In this document: in pieces, positions 35,134-45,212 of the stretch
Layout: every line of letters begins with the position of its first letter
Numbering within the stretch: the first letter of the stretch is position 1
Source: Olleya marilimosa CAM030
GTDB lineage: Bacteria; Bacteroidota; Bacteroidia; Flavobacteriales; Flavobacteriaceae
DNA length: 64,000 bases
Assembly (NCBI RefSeq): GCF_000518485.1
Contig: NZ_JADR01000002.1
Location: 310,001-374,000 of the forward strand
Direction of reading: 5' to 3'
Made by a program: the position numbers and the translations under genes
Notes under the pieces: generated by a model
Told to the model about the DNA's origin: nothing
Databases searched by the model: none
What the model saw: the letters and a program-made list of their open reading frames with translations, nothing else

Positions 35134-36366
35134 ATGGAATTACTTACAATTAACAATGTATGGATGATGATCTGTACAGCCTTAGTTTTCTTTATGCATT
35201 TAGGATTTGCATTTTTAGAGATCGGGTTAACACGACAAAAGAACACATTAAACATTTTATTTAAAAACATATTTATTATTACGGTAGGTCTATTACTTTA
35301 CTGTTTAGTAGGATTTAATTTAATGTACCCAGGTGAATTTAATGGGTTTATAGGATTTGCTGGTTTTGGATTAGATGCACCAGTAACAGCAGAAGGTGCT
35401 TTAGATTTGGCATATAATGAAGGGTATACGTATTGGACAGATTTCTTATTTCAAGGGATGTTTGCTGCAACAGCAGCAACTATTGTGTCTGGTGCAGTAG
35501 CAGAACGTATGAAGATTGGACCATTTATGGTTTTTACAATAATATATGTTGGATTAATATATCCAATTGCTGGTTCTTGGAAATGGGGTGGCGGATTTTT
35601 ACAAACACTAGAAACTCCTTTTTATGACTTTGCAGGATCGACATTAGTGCATTCTGTTGGAGGTTGGGCAGCTTTAGTGGCTGTATGCTTATTAGGCTCA
35701 AGAATAGGTAAATTTAAAGATGGTAAAATACAAGCTATTCCTGGACATAATATTCCATTAGCAACTGCAGGAGTTTTAATACTATGGTTAGGATGGTTTG
35801 GTTTTAATGGAGGATCTGTATTATCTGCAGACCCATCGTTAACGTCATTAACTTTAGTAACAACTTGTTTGGCAGCAGCTGCTGGGGGAGTTGTTTCGGC
35901 TTTTGTGTCTTTACTTAAGTTTAAAAACTTGGATTTAACGATGTTTTTAAACGGAATTCTTGGAGGGTTAGTTGGGATTACTGCGGGAGCAGATCAAATG
36001 AGTCCTACTGATGCTATAATTATTGGCGCAGTGGCAGGTGCAATTATTGTTTTTGCGGTGTCTTTAATTGATAGGTTAAAGTTAGATGATCCTGTTGGAG
36101 CTATTGCAGTACATTTAGTATGCGGTATCTGGGGTACTTTAGCTGTTGGTCTTTTTGGAGAATTAGCCAGTGGTGCACAGTTTGTAAGTCAGCTTATAGG
36201 TGTGGTTTCTTATGCTGTTTTGTGTATAGTATCTTCGTTTTTAATTATTTATACATTAAAGAAAACTGTTGGAATTAGAGTTTCTGAAAAAGAGGAATTG
36301 GAAGGACTTGATGCTCATGAGCATGGTATGGATGCGTATCCAGACTTTAGATTAAATGAACATTAA
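35134..36366 (+). CDS. amt: Ammonium transporter
   Basis: A 410-residue Amt/Mep/Rh channel with eleven hydrophobic segments. The twin His of the pore are visible in GSTLVHSVGGWAAL and GAIAVHLVCGIWGTL. The family segments TIVSGAVAERMK, GWFGFNGGS and the cytoplasmic C-terminal tail for GlnK binding are present. The first residues are already helix 1, with no cleavable signal peptide, unlike E. coli AmtB. It ends the porin-glnK-amt unit, followed by a strong terminator. Confidence 0.96.
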   Translation: MELLTINNVWMMICTALVFFMHLGFAFLEIGLTRQKNTLNILFKNIFIITVGLLLYCLVGFNLMYPGEFNGFIGFAGFGLDAPVTAEGALDLAYNEGYTYWTDFLFQGMFAATAATIVSGAVAERMKIGPFMVFTIIYVGLIYPIAGSWKWGGGFLQTLETPFYDFAGSTLVHSVGGWAALVAVCLLGSRIGKFKDGKIQAIPGHNIPLATAGVLILWLGWFGFNGGSVLSADPSLTSLTLVTTCLAAAAGGVVSAFVSLLKFKNLDLTMFLNGILGGLVGITAGADQMSPTDAIIIGAVAGAIIVFAVSLIDRLKLDDPVGAIAVHLVCGIWGTLAVGLFGELASGAQFVSQLIGVVSYAVLCIVSSFLIIYTLKKTVGIRVSEKEELEGLDAHEHGMDAYPDFRLNEH

Positions 36367-36385
36367 GCTTTAGTTAATTTGTTGA

Positions 36386-36422
36386 AAAAACCTGAAGACA
36401 TTTTGTTTTCAGGTTTTTTTTT
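36386..36422 (+). terminator. Terminator of the porin-glnK-amt operon
   Basis: Stem AAAACCTGAA/TTCAGGTTTT followed by a run of T. Confidence 0.88.
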
Positions 36423-36424
36423 AA

Positions 36425-36459
36425 CTAAAAAAGTCCGGTAAAAATTACCGAACTTTTTA
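36425..36459 (-). terminator. Terminator of the leu operon
   Basis: Read on the minus strand, AAAAAGTTCGGTAA and TTACCGGACTTTTT form a stem with one mismatch followed by T. It ends 18 bases beyond the leuB stop codon. Confidence 0.8.
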
Positions 36460-36476
36460 GACTAATAAATAAATTA

Positions 36477-37595
36477 TTATATAATTGTAGATTGTCCTAA
36501 ATGAATATTAGCGAAATTAATATTCGTGTCCTTTGGGTTGCTAATAAAGTCGGCAATAAAGTCTCCAACTTTAGAAGTAGAAACATTATCATAGGTTGTA
36601 TTTAGATCTGGAGTAGTAATATTTAATTTTAAAGATTTTTCTACGCCTTCTTTAATTAATTCTGCTTCCTCATGTAATTCAAAATGTTCAAGTAGCATCG
36701 CAGCACTTAAAATTGAAGCTACAGGATTAGCAATACCTTTGTCTGTTGCTTGTGGATAAGACCCATGTATTGGTTCAAACATCGCATATTTATCTCCAAC
36801 AGATGCAGATGCTAATAGTCCAATTGAACCACCAATGACGCTAGCTTCGTCACTAATAACGTCACCAAATAAATTTTCTGTAAGGATAACATCAAACTGT
36901 TTAGGGTTTAAGATAATTTGCATTGCTGCATTATCAACAAATAAAAAGTCTAATGTTACATCTGGATAATTTTTAGCTAAGTCTGTTACAACCTTTCTCC
37001 ATAAACGTGAGGTTTCTAAAACATTAGCCTTGTCAACTAAAGTGACTTTTCTTTTTCTGCTCTGTGCACTTTTAAAGGCTAAATGTGCAATGCGTTCAAT
37101 TTCATGTTTAGAATATTCACATAAATCTGACGCAGTATTGCCATCTTCGCTTAAATGTTTTTCGCCAAAATAAATACCTCCAGTCAGTTCACGATAAATA
37201 GTTATATCTGTACCTTCTATAATATGTTGTTTTAATGGTGATTTATCCAACAGTGTATCATAGGCCTTAACAGGTCTAATGTTTGCGTAAAGACCAAGTT
37301 CTTTTCTAAGCTTTAATAAGCCTTGTTCTGGACGTATTTTTGCACTTGGATTATTGTCGTATTTAGGGTGTCCAATAGCTCCAAATAAAATAGCGTCACT
37401 TGACTTGCAAAGTTCTAAAGTGGCTTCAGGTAAAGGATTGTTATGTTGGTCTATTGCTGTAGCGCCAACAGGAGCTTCCTTAAATAAAAATGAATGGTTG
37501 AACTCTAAAGCAATTGCTTTTAAAACTTTTATGGCTTGATTTGTTACTTCTGGTCCAACGCCATCACCTGGTAAAACAGCTATGTTTAATTTCAT
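36477..37595 (-). CDS. leuB: 3-isopropylmalate dehydrogenase
   Basis: A 372-residue NAD-dependent beta-decarboxylating dehydrogenase, third step of leucine synthesis. It begins MKLNIAVLPGDGVGPEVTNQ, with the catalytic ELTGGIYFGEK (Tyr), the DKANVLETSRLWR Lys segment and the metal-binding NLFGDVISDEAS. The frame is open eleven codons upstream, but the family start is the ATG at 37595. It ends the leuA-leuC-leuD-leuB unit, ten bases after leuD. Confidence 0.96.
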   Translation of the reverse strand: MKLNIAVLPGDGVGPEVTNQAIKVLKAIALEFNHSFLFKEAPVGATAIDQHNNPLPEATLELCKSSDAILFGAIGHPKYDNNPSAKIRPEQGLLKLRKELGLYANIRPVKAYDTLLDKSPLKQHIIEGTDITIYRELTGGIYFGEKHLSEDGNTASDLCEYSKHEIERIAHLAFKSAQSRKRKVTLVDKANVLETSRLWRKVVTDLAKNYPDVTLDFLFVDNAAMQIILNPKQFDVILTENLFGDVISDEASVIGGSIGLLASASVGDKYAMFEPIHGSYPQATDKGIANPVASILSAAMLLEHFELHEEAELIKEGVEKSLKLNITTPDLNTTYDNVSTSKVGDFIADFISNPKDTNINFANIHLGQSTII

Positions 37596-37605
37596 AGTAT
37601 AAAAT

Positions 37606-38196
37606 TTAATATGTTTTTTTAGCTTCAAAAGCTGTAATAGTTTCTTTTTTGCTTAATAAATAGTCAATATCATCGTAGCCATTTATCATGCATGTTTTTT
37701 TATAGGTATCTATATCAAAAGTTTCTTTAAAGGACGTGTCATTAACAGATATAGTTTGATTTAATAGGTCTACTTTTAATAATGTTTCTGGATGATTAGT
37801 TATTGTGTCTAGTAAAACTCTTAAAAATTCAGCAGAAACTTGAACAGGAAGTAGTCCATTGTTTAAAGCGTTACCTTTAAAAATGTCTGCAAAAAAGCTA
37901 GAAACAATAACCTTGAAACCATAATCGCTTAAAGCCCAAGCTGCGTGCTCCCGACTAGAACCGCAACCAAAATTGTCTCCAGCGACTAAAATACTCCCTG
38001 AATATTTAGAATTATTTAAAGAGAAAGACTTATTTATAGAGTTGTCTTTGTTGAATCTCCAGTCCTTAAATAGGTTGTCTCCAAAACCTTTACGATCTGT
38101 TGCTTTTAAAAATCGAGCAGGAATAATTTGATCGGTATCTATGTTTTCTATTGCTAACGGAATAGCTTGAGATTGTAGTGTTGTAAACTTTTCCAT
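37606..38196 (-). CDS. leuD: 3-isopropylmalate dehydratase, small subunit
   Basis: A 196-residue swivel subunit of isopropylmalate isomerase. It has [14 protein letters not shown], the substrate-binding [14 protein letters not shown] and [20 protein letters not shown], all LeuD hallmarks. Together with LeuC it converts 2- to 3-isopropylmalate. It begins one base after the leuC stop, which indicates translational coupling. Length is normal. Confidence 0.96.
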   Translation of the reverse strand: MEKFTTLQSQAIPLAIENIDTDQIIPARFLKATDRKGFGDNLFKDWRFNKDNSINKSFSLNNSKYSGSILVAGDNFGCGSSREHAAWALSDYGFKVIVSSFFADIFKGNALNNGLLPVQVSAEFLRVLLDTITNHPETLLKVDLLNQTISVNDTSFKETFDIDTYKKTCMINGYDDIDYLLSKKETITAFEAKKTY

Positions 38197-38197
38197 T

Positions 38198-39580
38198 TTA
38201 ATTTAGTTGTTTTGTTATGTCCACAATTTTGCCTTCAATAGCTGTTGCTGCTGCAACTAAAGGACTGGCTAATATTGTTCTAGACCCTTGTCCTTGTCTA
38301 CCTTCAAAATTTCGATTTGAGGTTGAAACACAATATTCGCCTTGCGGAATTTTATCATCGTTCATTGCTAAACATGCTGAACAGCCTGGTTGTCTTAGCT
38401 GGAAACCAGCTGCATCAAATACATCTTTAAGTCCTTCTTTTATAATTTGAGCTTCTACTTGTTTACTACCTGGAACTAACCAAGCGGTAACATTAGCTGC
38501 TTTTTGTTTTCCTTTTATATAATTTGCTGCAACTCTAAAATCTTCAATTCTTGAATTGGTACAACTACCTATAAAGACATAGTTAATAGGTTTATTGATT
38601 AAAGATTCTCCTTTTTTGAAATCCATATATTGCAATGATTTTTCAAAAGAAGCATCGTTTATTGTTGGTATGTTCTCGGTTACCTTAATTCCCATTCCTG
38701 GGTTTGTCCCATAGGTTACCATGGGTTCTATATCTTGTGCGTCAAAAGTATATTCTTTATCAAAAACAGCATCAGCATCGGTTGGAAGTGTTTTCCAATA
38801 CGCTACTTTTTTATCAAAAGCATCTCCTTTTGGCGCAAATTTTTTGTCTTTTACATAGTCAAAAGTGGTTTGGTCCGGAGCAATCATTCCGCCTCGAGCT
38901 CCCATTTCAATACTCATATTGCAGACTGTCATTCTGCCTTCCATGGACATATTTTCAAATACATCTCCAGCATATTCACAGAAATATCCAGTACCTGAGT
39001 TTGTTCCTAATTTTGCAATGATGTATAAAATGACATCTTTTGGTAGTACACCATTTTTGAGTGTTCCGTTAACGGTTACTCTTAAGCTTTTTGGTTTGGT
39101 TAATAATAAACATTGACTAGCAAAAACTTGAGCTACTTGACTGGTTCCAATACCAAAAGCAATAGTACCAAAAGCGCCATGAGTAGAGGTGTGACTGTCA
39201 CCACAAACCATAGTCATTCCTGGTTGTGTGATTCCTAATTCTGGAGCCATGACGTGTACAATTCCATTGTATTTATGCCCTAATTGGTAGAGTGTAATAT
39301 TATTTTTTTTACAGTTTTTGGATAATTGTTCTAATTGATTTCTAGATAAATCATCTTTAACTGGTAAGTGTTGGTTTTGTGTTGGTGTATTGTGGTCTGC
39401 TGTAGCTACGATTTGATTAGGTCTAAAAACAGGAATATTGCGTTCTTCAAGCTCGTTAAAAGCCTGTGGACTTGTTACTTCGTGGATTAGGTGTTTATCA
39501 ATATACAATACTTGTGGACCATTTTTAATGGTTTCTACAACGTGTGCATCCCAAACTTTATCAAATAATGTTTTTCCCAT
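38198..39580 (-). CDS. leuC: 3-isopropylmalate dehydratase, large subunit
   Basis: A 460-residue aconitase-type subunit. The three [4Fe-4S] ligands are in [12 protein letters not shown] and [28 protein letters not shown] and the [17 protein letters not shown] segment are family-typical. It works with LeuD. It starts one base after the leuA stop. Normal length, no damage seen. Confidence 0.97.
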   Translation of the reverse strand: MGKTLFDKVWDAHVVETIKNGPQVLYIDKHLIHEVTSPQAFNELEERNIPVFRPNQIVATADHNTPTQNQHLPVKDDLSRNQLEQLSKNCKKNNITLYQLGHKYNGIVHVMAPELGITQPGMTMVCGDSHTSTHGAFGTIAFGIGTSQVAQVFASQCLLLTKPKSLRVTVNGTLKNGVLPKDVILYIIAKLGTNSGTGYFCEYAGDVFENMSMEGRMTVCNMSIEMGARGGMIAPDQTTFDYVKDKKFAPKGDAFDKKVAYWKTLPTDADAVFDKEYTFDAQDIEPMVTYGTNPGMGIKVTENIPTINDASFEKSLQYMDFKKGESLINKPINYVFIGSCTNSRIEDFRVAANYIKGKQKAANVTAWLVPGSKQVEAQIIKEGLKDVFDAAGFQLRQPGCSACLAMNDDKIPQGEYCVSTSNRNFEGRQGQGSRTILASPLVAAATAIEGKIVDITKQLN

Positions 39581-39581
39581 A

Positions 39582-40757
39582 TTAAGCAGAAATTATTTGT
39601 TGATACACGTTACTAGTTTCTATAATTTGATGGATGTCTCCATCGTTTATTTCTTTTTTTCTGTCTGCAAAATTTAAAAAATTAGCATACACATCGTCTA
39701 GTTGTAATTTGGTTAATTCATAACCAACATTTTTAGCTCTGTAAGCTAAAGCTGCACGACCACTTCTTGCTGTTAATACAATTGCTGATTCTGTTACACC
39801 AACATCTTTAGGGTTGATAATCTCATAGGTTTCACGATTTTTAATTACACCATCTTGGTGTATTCCAGAGCTATGTGCAAATGCATTTGCGCCAACTATT
39901 GCTTTGTTGGGTTGTGTATAAATTCCCATGCTGTCTGATACTAATTGGCTTAATCCGTAAAGCATTTCGGTTTTTATACTTGTATCTAAGTTTAGATAAG
40001 GGTGTTGTTTTAAAACCATAACTACTTCTTCTAAAGCAGTATTACCAGCTCTTTCTCCAATACCATTAATGGTACATTCTATTTGTCTTGCACCATTTAT
40101 GACGCCTTCAATGGAGTTAGCGGTAGCTAAGCCTAGATCGTTGTGACAATGACAGGACAAAATAGCGTTTTCAATACCTTTTACGTTTTCTTTTAAATAT
40201 TTAATTTTTGCTCCATATTCACTAGGTAGGCAGTAGCCTGTAGTGTCTGGAATATTTAATACTGTTGCGCCAGCTTTAATGGCAGCTTCACAGACTCTTG
40301 CTAGATATTCGTTTTCTGTTCTACCTGCATCTTCTGCATAAAACTCGACATCTTCAACAAACGATTTAGCATATTTTACAGCATCGTAAGCACGTTGTAT
40401 AATATCTTCTCTGTTAGATTTAAATTTGTGAATGATGTGAGAATCCGATGTTCCAATTCCAGTGTGTATTCTTGGGTTTTTAGCATGCTTTAAAGCTTGT
40501 GCAGCTACTTTAATATCGTTTTTAACAGATCGGGTTAATCCGCAAACAGTCGCGTCTTTAACAATTTTTGAGATAGCTTCAACCGATTTAAAATCTCCTG
40601 GACTAGACACAGGGAATCCTGCTTCAATAACATTTACGCCTAAAAGATCTAATTGTTTAGCAATGACTACCTTTTGCTCTGTATTTAATTTGCAACCAGG
40701 TACTTGTTCGCCATCCCTAAGGGTGGTATCAAATATTTGAATTGTGTTTTTTGACAT
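39582..40757 (-). CDS. leuA: 2-isopropylmalate synthase without the C-terminal regulatory domain
   Basis: A 391-residue enzyme that condenses acetyl-CoA with 2-ketoisovalerate. The catalytic TIM barrel is complete: [13 protein letters not shown], the metal His pair in [14 protein letters not shown] and [16 protein letters not shown]. The linker continues to about residue 380 and then stops, so the ~120-residue leucine-binding LeuA dimer domain of the 510-520-residue enzymes is absent. This short form is known in some bacteria and looks intact here, but it predicts loss of classic leucine feedback. It is the first gene of the leu unit; no Leu-rich leader peptide was found in the 145 bases upstream. 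Confidence 0.92.
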   Translation of the reverse strand: MSKNTIQIFDTTLRDGEQVPGCKLNTEQKVVIAKQLDLLGVNVIEAGFPVSSPGDFKSVEAISKIVKDATVCGLTRSVKNDIKVAAQALKHAKNPRIHTGIGTSDSHIIHKFKSNREDIIQRAYDAVKYAKSFVEDVEFYAEDAGRTENEYLARVCEAAIKAGATVLNIPDTTGYCLPSEYGAKIKYLKENVKGIENAILSCHCHNDLGLATANSIEGVINGARQIECTINGIGERAGNTALEEVVMVLKQHPYLNLDTSIKTEMLYGLSQLVSDSMGIYTQPNKAIVGANAFAHSSGIHQDGVIKNRETYEIINPKDVGVTESAIVLTARSGRAALAYRAKNVGYELTKLQLDDVYANFLNFADRKKEINDGDIHQIIETSNVYQQIISA

Positions 40758-40905
40758 TTTAAGAGAGAATTATTTTTCATTTGAATTACTAATTTATACT
40801 TTGGTTATCTGTTAAGATCCTCGTCCTAAGATGTGTTACGATGTTCAATAAACAAATAAGGTTGTAAATAATTGATTATCAGTAAAATAAAAAATATATT
40901 AGTTG

Positions 40906-42450
40906 ATGACTAAAGAGCAAAAAGATAATTTATTTTTATTAGTTAAGTCATTAACTAAGTCTGAAAAGCGCCAATTTAAATTGTACGTGGGTAGACTTGG
41001 TGTGAATTCTGATTCAAAATTTTTAAACCTTTTTAATCTATTAGATAAGGCAAGTTTGTATAATGAAAACGCTATTTTAAAAAGCGGAGTGGTAAAAAAA
41101 CAGCAACTTGCTAATGTTAAAGCGCACTTGTATAAACAAATTTTAGTGAGTTTAAAATTAAATCCCTCACATCAAAATATTAGGTCTCAAATAAGAGAGC
41201 AACTAGATTTTGCTTCTATATTATATCATAAAGGGTTATACAGACAAAGCTTGAAGATTTTAGAAAAGGCTAAAGAGGTTGCTATAATCAATGAAGAAAA
41301 AAACTTGGCTTTTGAAATAGTTGAGCTTGAAAAGATTATTGAGACACAGTATATAACACGAAGTATTGGTAGTAGAGCTGATCAATTAACCATTCAGGCA
41401 AAAGAGTTAAGCGAGCTAAATGTTATTACCAGCAAATTATCCAACTTGTCACTGCAACTTTATAGTATTATTTTAAAAACGGGCTACGTTAAAAATGAAG
41501 AAGAAAGTACAGCTGTTACAAAGTATTTTAACGATAGGTTACCAAAAGTTGAGATATCTGGATTGGGTTTTAGAGAAAAACTATGGTATTACAAAGCGCA
41601 TTTATGGTATAGTTTTTTAATGCAAGATTTTTTAAACTGTTATAAGTATGCATTAAAATGGGTAGATTTATTTTATGAAAACCCTAATATGATAAGCTTA
41701 AATCCTGTATTTTTTTTAAAAGGAAATAACTACCTATTAGAAGCTTTATATTTTATAAAAAACAAACCTAAGTTTAAAGCTAAGCTAGCAGATTTTTACT
41801 CTGTGGTAGACCAGGCTAATTTCCCGAAAGACGAAAACGTAGCTTCATTAGTATTTTTATATGGTAATTTTCATAAAATAAATTTACACTTCATTGATGG
41901 TAGTTTTGATGATGGATTAGTTTTGATACCTAAAATTGAAGCAGAGTTAATTCAGTTTGATAATAAGATTGATGCACATCATAAAATGATATTTTATTAC
42001 AAATTTGCAAGTTTGCATTTTGGAGCAGGTAATAATAAGGAGTGCATTAAATACTTAGATAAAATTATTTCTAACAAGTCGCTGTCTATGCGAGAAGATT
42101 TATTATGTTTTTCTAGAGTTTTAAATTTAGTAGCACATTATGAAGCAGGTCTAGATTATCATTTGGAAACCCTACTAAAAAGTACTTACAAGTTTTTAAT
42201 TAAAATGAATGACTTACATAAAGTGCAAAAAGAGATGATAAAATTTATTAGAGGTTTACAGGATATTTATCCTCAAGATATTAAAAAGGAATTTAAAAAA
42301 CTATTAGAAACCTTAAAGCAGTACGAAGACCATCCATTTGAGCGTCGTGCGTTTTTATATTTAGATATTATCTCTTGGTTAGAAAGTAAAATTGAAAACA
42401 AACCAGTTGGTAAAATTGTCAGAGATAAATATTTAAAGTTATATGCTTAG
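40906..42450 (+). CDS. Conserved helical (TPR-like) protein of unknown function
   Basis: A 514-residue, almost entirely helical cytoplasmic protein with no signal peptide or membrane segment. The N-terminal ~75 residues (KEQKDNLFLLVKSLTKSEKRQFKLYVGR) form a conserved-looking module. From about residue 100 onward, repeated helical pairs such as ILYHKGLYRQSLKILEKAKEVA and HLWYSFLMQDFLNCYKYALKW look like degenerate TPR repeats. ATG 40906 is preferred over the TTG one codon upstream. It is transcribed alone, divergent from leuA. I do not recognise a function; a scaffold role is the most that can be suggested. Confidence 0.7.
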   Translation: MTKEQKDNLFLLVKSLTKSEKRQFKLYVGRLGVNSDSKFLNLFNLLDKASLYNENAILKSGVVKKQQLANVKAHLYKQILVSLKLNPSHQNIRSQIREQLDFASILYHKGLYRQSLKILEKAKEVAIINEEKNLAFEIVELEKIIETQYITRSIGSRADQLTIQAKELSELNVITSKLSNLSLQLYSIILKTGYVKNEEESTAVTKYFNDRLPKVEISGLGFREKLWYYKAHLWYSFLMQDFLNCYKYALKWVDLFYENPNMISLNPVFFLKGNNYLLEALYFIKNKPKFKAKLADFYSVVDQANFPKDENVASLVFLYGNFHKINLHFIDGSFDDGLVLIPKIEAELIQFDNKIDAHHKMIFYYKFASLHFGAGNNKECIKYLDKIISNKSLSMREDLLCFSRVLNLVAHYEAGLDYHLETLLKSTYKFLIKMNDLHKVQKEMIKFIRGLQDIYPQDIKKEFKKLLETLKQYEDHPFERRAFLYLDIISWLESKIENKPVGKIVRDKYLKLYA

Positions 42451-42689
42451 TCAGACCATATAAAAAATGATCATCATATAATATTATTAAAATTTAATAG
42501 TTTGTATGTCGTAATGCAAGTGGTTTTAAAAAAACAAATGTTATCAAATAGTCAAATAATTGAAATTTCAACCCTAAAACGGTATTTTACCGAAGAAAAC
42601 AGCACTTAAAAGGTGTTTTTGTTTAAAAAAGAGAATCAAATGTTTTGATAGCATGCTTTTTTTATTACATTTACAATCTCAAATCAGCA

Positions 42690-42899
42690 ATGAAGAAAAA
42701 TAAAACATTAATAGCAACAGTCTTATTTTTAATGATAAGCATAGTTGGTGTAGCTCAGATAGTAACTCCACCACCTCCAGCACAACAAGTACCTCCTGTA
42801 GGGTTGCCAATAGATAGTGATATTATTGTGCTTGTAGTTGTTGGTCTATTGTATGGTGTTTATAAGTTGCTAACTAAACGTAAAGCATCAAACATTTAA
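42690..42899 (+). CDS. Small exported/membrane protein with proline-rich linker
   Basis: A 69-residue protein: a cleavable-looking signal peptide (MKKNKTLIATVLFLMISIVGVAQ), a short TPPPPAQQVPPVGLPID linker, one membrane helix (about 44-60) and a basic tail LLTKRKASNI. This 'signal-PPP-GLPID-helix-basic tail' plan recurs in flavobacterial proteins of unknown function. A longer frame from 42645 exists but would spoil the signal peptide, so ATG 42690 is used. Its last 12 bases overlap the 3' end of convergent ribE. Confidence 0.65.
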   Translation: MKKNKTLIATVLFLMISIVGVAQIVTPPPPAQQVPPVGLPIDSDIIVLVVVGLLYGVYKLLTKRKASNI

Positions 42900-43478
42900 T
42901 TCGTTTAAACGCTTTACATACTTTCCAATAACGTCAAACTCTAAGTTTATTTTAGTTCCAATTTTAAACTGTTTAAAATTAGTGTGTTCATAGGTATACG
43001 GTATGATTGCAACGCTAAAACTGTTTTTTTGAGAATTTACAACTGTTAGACTAACTCCGTTTACAGTTATAGACCCTTTTTCTATAGTTATGTTGTTAAG
43101 TTTTGGGTCATACTCAAAGGTGTATAGCCAGCTACCATTAGTTTCTGTAGCTTCAGTGCATATTGCTGTTTGATCTACGTGACCTTGTACAATGTGACCG
43201 TCTAATCTGTCTCCAAGTTTCATAGCACGCTCAATATTAACTATATCATTAATTTGTAAATCGCCTATATTGGTTTTATCTAAAGTTTCCTTAATAGCAG
43301 TAACTTTGTATTGGTCATCATTTATTTCAACTACAGTTAAGCACACGCCATTATGCGCAACACTTTGATCAATTTTTAATTGATTAGTAATGGTACTTTC
43401 AATAGTAATATCTAAATTATCTTTAACTGTTGTTAACTGCTTAACAGTTCCAAGTGTTTCAATTATTCCGGTAAACAT
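42888..43478 (-). CDS. ribE: Riboflavin synthase alpha chain
   Basis: A 196-residue trimeric enzyme that dismutates 6,7-dimethyl-8-ribityllumazine to riboflavin. It shows the internal duplication of two lumazine-binding barrels: repeat 1 begins MFTGIIETLGTV and contains HNGVCLTVVE; repeat 2 contains GHIVQGHVDQ and ITVNGVSLTVV. Length is normal. It is divergent from pdxA with about 65 bases between. No FMN riboswitch is seen upstream. Confidence 0.96.
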   Translation of the reverse strand: MFTGIIETLGTVKQLTTVKDNLDITIESTITNQLKIDQSVAHNGVCLTVVEINDDQYKVTAIKETLDKTNIGDLQINDIVNIERAMKLGDRLDGHIVQGHVDQTAICTEATETNGSWLYTFEYDPKLNNITIEKGSITVNGVSLTVVNSQKNSFSVAIIPYTYEHTNFKQFKIGTKINLEFDVIGKYVKRLNELNV

Positions 43479-43500
43479 AAACTTAATCGTATTATTTGGT

Positions 43501-43508
43501 TAAATTTG
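43501..43508 (+). promoter_or_regulatory. Bacteroidota -7 element TAAATTTG (pdxA)
   Basis: An exact TAnnTTTG, 36 bases before the pdxA ATG. The -33 element is not clear. Confidence 0.6.
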
Positions 43509-43544
43509 CTTTGGTAAATTTACAAACAATAGTTATTAGTATTA

Positions 43545-44591
43545 ATGAAGAAAGAAGAAAATATTAGACTAGGTATATCAATAGGTGACTTAAATGGTAT
43601 AGGTGCTGAAGTGGTTTTAAGAATTTTTGAAGATAATAGAATGTTGGATTTTTGCACACCTATTATTTTTGCTTCCATTAAAACCATGAGTTTTGTAAAA
43701 AATCATTTTAAGTTAGATATTAACTTAAACGGAATTCATAATATAAATCAAGCAATAGCTGGACGAGTTAATGTTTTAAATTGTTGGAAAGAAAACGTAA
43801 ACATAAATTTTGGACAAGAAGATTTAAAAATAGGTGAATACGCAATAAAATCTTTAGTTCAGGCAACAAAAGCTTTAAAGGAGGACGAAATAGATGTTTT
43901 AGTCACAGCTCCTATAAATAAGCACAACATACAATCAGACACTTTTAAATTTCCTGGTCACACAGATTATCTAAATCAAGAGTTAGAAGGTAATAGTCTT
44001 ATGTTTATGGTAACTCAAGGATTAAGAGTTGGATTATTAACAGACCATGTTCCGGTAAAAGATATTGCAGCCCATATTACTCCAAAACTTATAGAAGAAA
44101 AAATTGCAACAGTATACCAGTCATTAATACAAGACTTTAGAATAAACAAACCAAAAATAGCAGTATTGGGCATTAATCCTCATACTGGAGACAATGGCGT
44201 GATTGGTAATGAAGATGATACTGTTTTAAGACCTACATTGCAAAAAATAAAAGCTTCAGGTAAGCTAGTTTTTGGCCCATATGCAGCAGATAGCTTTTTT
44301 GGATCAGATAATTATAAAAACTTTGACGCTATAATTGCATCCTACCATGACCAAGGTTTAATACCATTTAAAACCCTGTCGTTTGGGCAAGGTGTAAATT
44401 ATACAGCAGGATTAAATCGAGTAAGAACCTCGCCTGATCACGGAACAGCCTATGAAATAGCAGGAAAAGGAACTGCAGATATTAGTTCTTTTAAAGAAGC
44501 TATTTTTACTGGAATACAGATTTTTAACAACAGAAAAGAGTATCAAGAGCTTACCAAAAACCCATTAGGATTTTCTAAACGAAAGATATAA
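43545..44591 (+). CDS. pdxA: 4-hydroxythreonine-4-phosphate dehydrogenase
   Basis: A 348-residue NAD-dependent enzyme of the DXP-dependent vitamin B6 pathway. It starts LGISIGDLNGIGAEVVLRIF, and has VTAPINKHNIQSDTFKFPGHTDYL, with metal/substrate His residues, then HITPKLIEEKI, NPHTGDNG and ASYHDQGLIPFK. It precedes the DUF177-rpmF genes, which have their own promoter just beyond its stop. Normal length. Confidence 0.95.
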   Translation: MKKEENIRLGISIGDLNGIGAEVVLRIFEDNRMLDFCTPIIFASIKTMSFVKNHFKLDINLNGIHNINQAIAGRVNVLNCWKENVNINFGQEDLKIGEYAIKSLVQATKALKEDEIDVLVTAPINKHNIQSDTFKFPGHTDYLNQELEGNSLMFMVTQGLRVGLLTDHVPVKDIAAHITPKLIEEKIATVYQSLIQDFRINKPKIAVLGINPHTGDNGVIGNEDDTVLRPTLQKIKASGKLVFGPYAADSFFGSDNYKNFDAIIASYHDQGLIPFKTLSFGQGVNYTAGLNRVRTSPDHGTAYEIAGKGTADISSFKEAIFTGIQIFNNRKEYQELTKNPLGFSKRKI

Positions 44592-44633
44592 ACAAAAAAA
44601 TGTTTATAAGTCTTTTTAATAAAGAAAATTTTA

Positions 44634-44641
44634 TATATTTG
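44634..44641 (+). promoter_or_regulatory. Bacteroidota -7 element TATATTTG (DUF177-rpmF)
   Basis: An exact TAnnTTTG followed by CA, 22 bases before the ATG at 44664. Confidence 0.65.
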
Positions 44642-44663
44642 CAGGCTCAAAATAGATGTGGTA

Positions 44664-45203
44664 ATGAAGCAATTAAAAGAATTTACAATACCATTTGTAG
44701 GTTTAAAAATAGGAAAACATCATTTTGATTATAGTATAGATCAAACGTTCTTTAATCATTTTGAATATGAAGACTTTAACTCTTGTAATATTAAAGTAGA
44801 TTTAATTTTAGAAAAAAAATCAACTTTATTAGAGTTAAACTTTCAGATTTCAGGAACAGTAAACGTCAATTGTGATGTTACAAACGAACCATTTGACCTA
44901 CCAATAACAACAGATTTTGATTTGGTAGTAAAATTTGGAGACGAGTATAATGATGAGCATATAGACATATTAATCATTCCACATGGAGAGTATGAAATAA
45001 ATGTGCAACAATATATATATGAGTCTGTTGTGTTAGCATTACCAAGTAAACGTATACATCCAGGTGTGGAAGACGGAACATTAGATTCTGATATACTTGA
45101 CAAATTAGATGAACTTAGCCCAAAGCTAAAAGAAAAAAAAGAAGACAAAGAGGAAACAGATCCTCGTTGGAATACATTAAAAAAACTATTAACGGATAAA
45201 TAA
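44664..45203 (+). CDS. DUF177 (YceD) family protein
   Basis: A 179-residue protein of the YceD/DUF177 family, linked almost universally to rpmF and involved in 23S rRNA/large-subunit biogenesis. Visible are FDYSIDQTFF, the central VNCDVTNEPFDLPI (one Cys of the CxxC seen elsewhere), and the C-terminal DPRWNTLKKLLTDK, which is the strongest family mark. The ATG at 44664 is used; an in-frame GTG at 44658 is also possible. rpmF begins nine bases after its stop. Confidence 0.88.
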   Translation: MKQLKEFTIPFVGLKIGKHHFDYSIDQTFFNHFEYEDFNSCNIKVDLILEKKSTLLELNFQISGTVNVNCDVTNEPFDLPITTDFDLVVKFGDEYNDEHIDILIIPHGEYEINVQQYIYESVVLALPSKRIHPGVEDGTLDSDILDKLDELSPKLKEKKEDKEETDPRWNTLKKLLTDK

Positions 45204-45212
45204 TAATATAAA

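Noticed and set aside
39582-40757. leuA as a truncated pseudogene
   Set aside because: The short form ends cleanly, all catalytic motifs are intact and the operon overlaps are tight, so it looks functional.
40758-40905. Search for a leucine leader peptide upstream of leuA
   Set aside because: Short frames on the minus strand contain few Leu codons and no terminator/antiterminator pair is evident.
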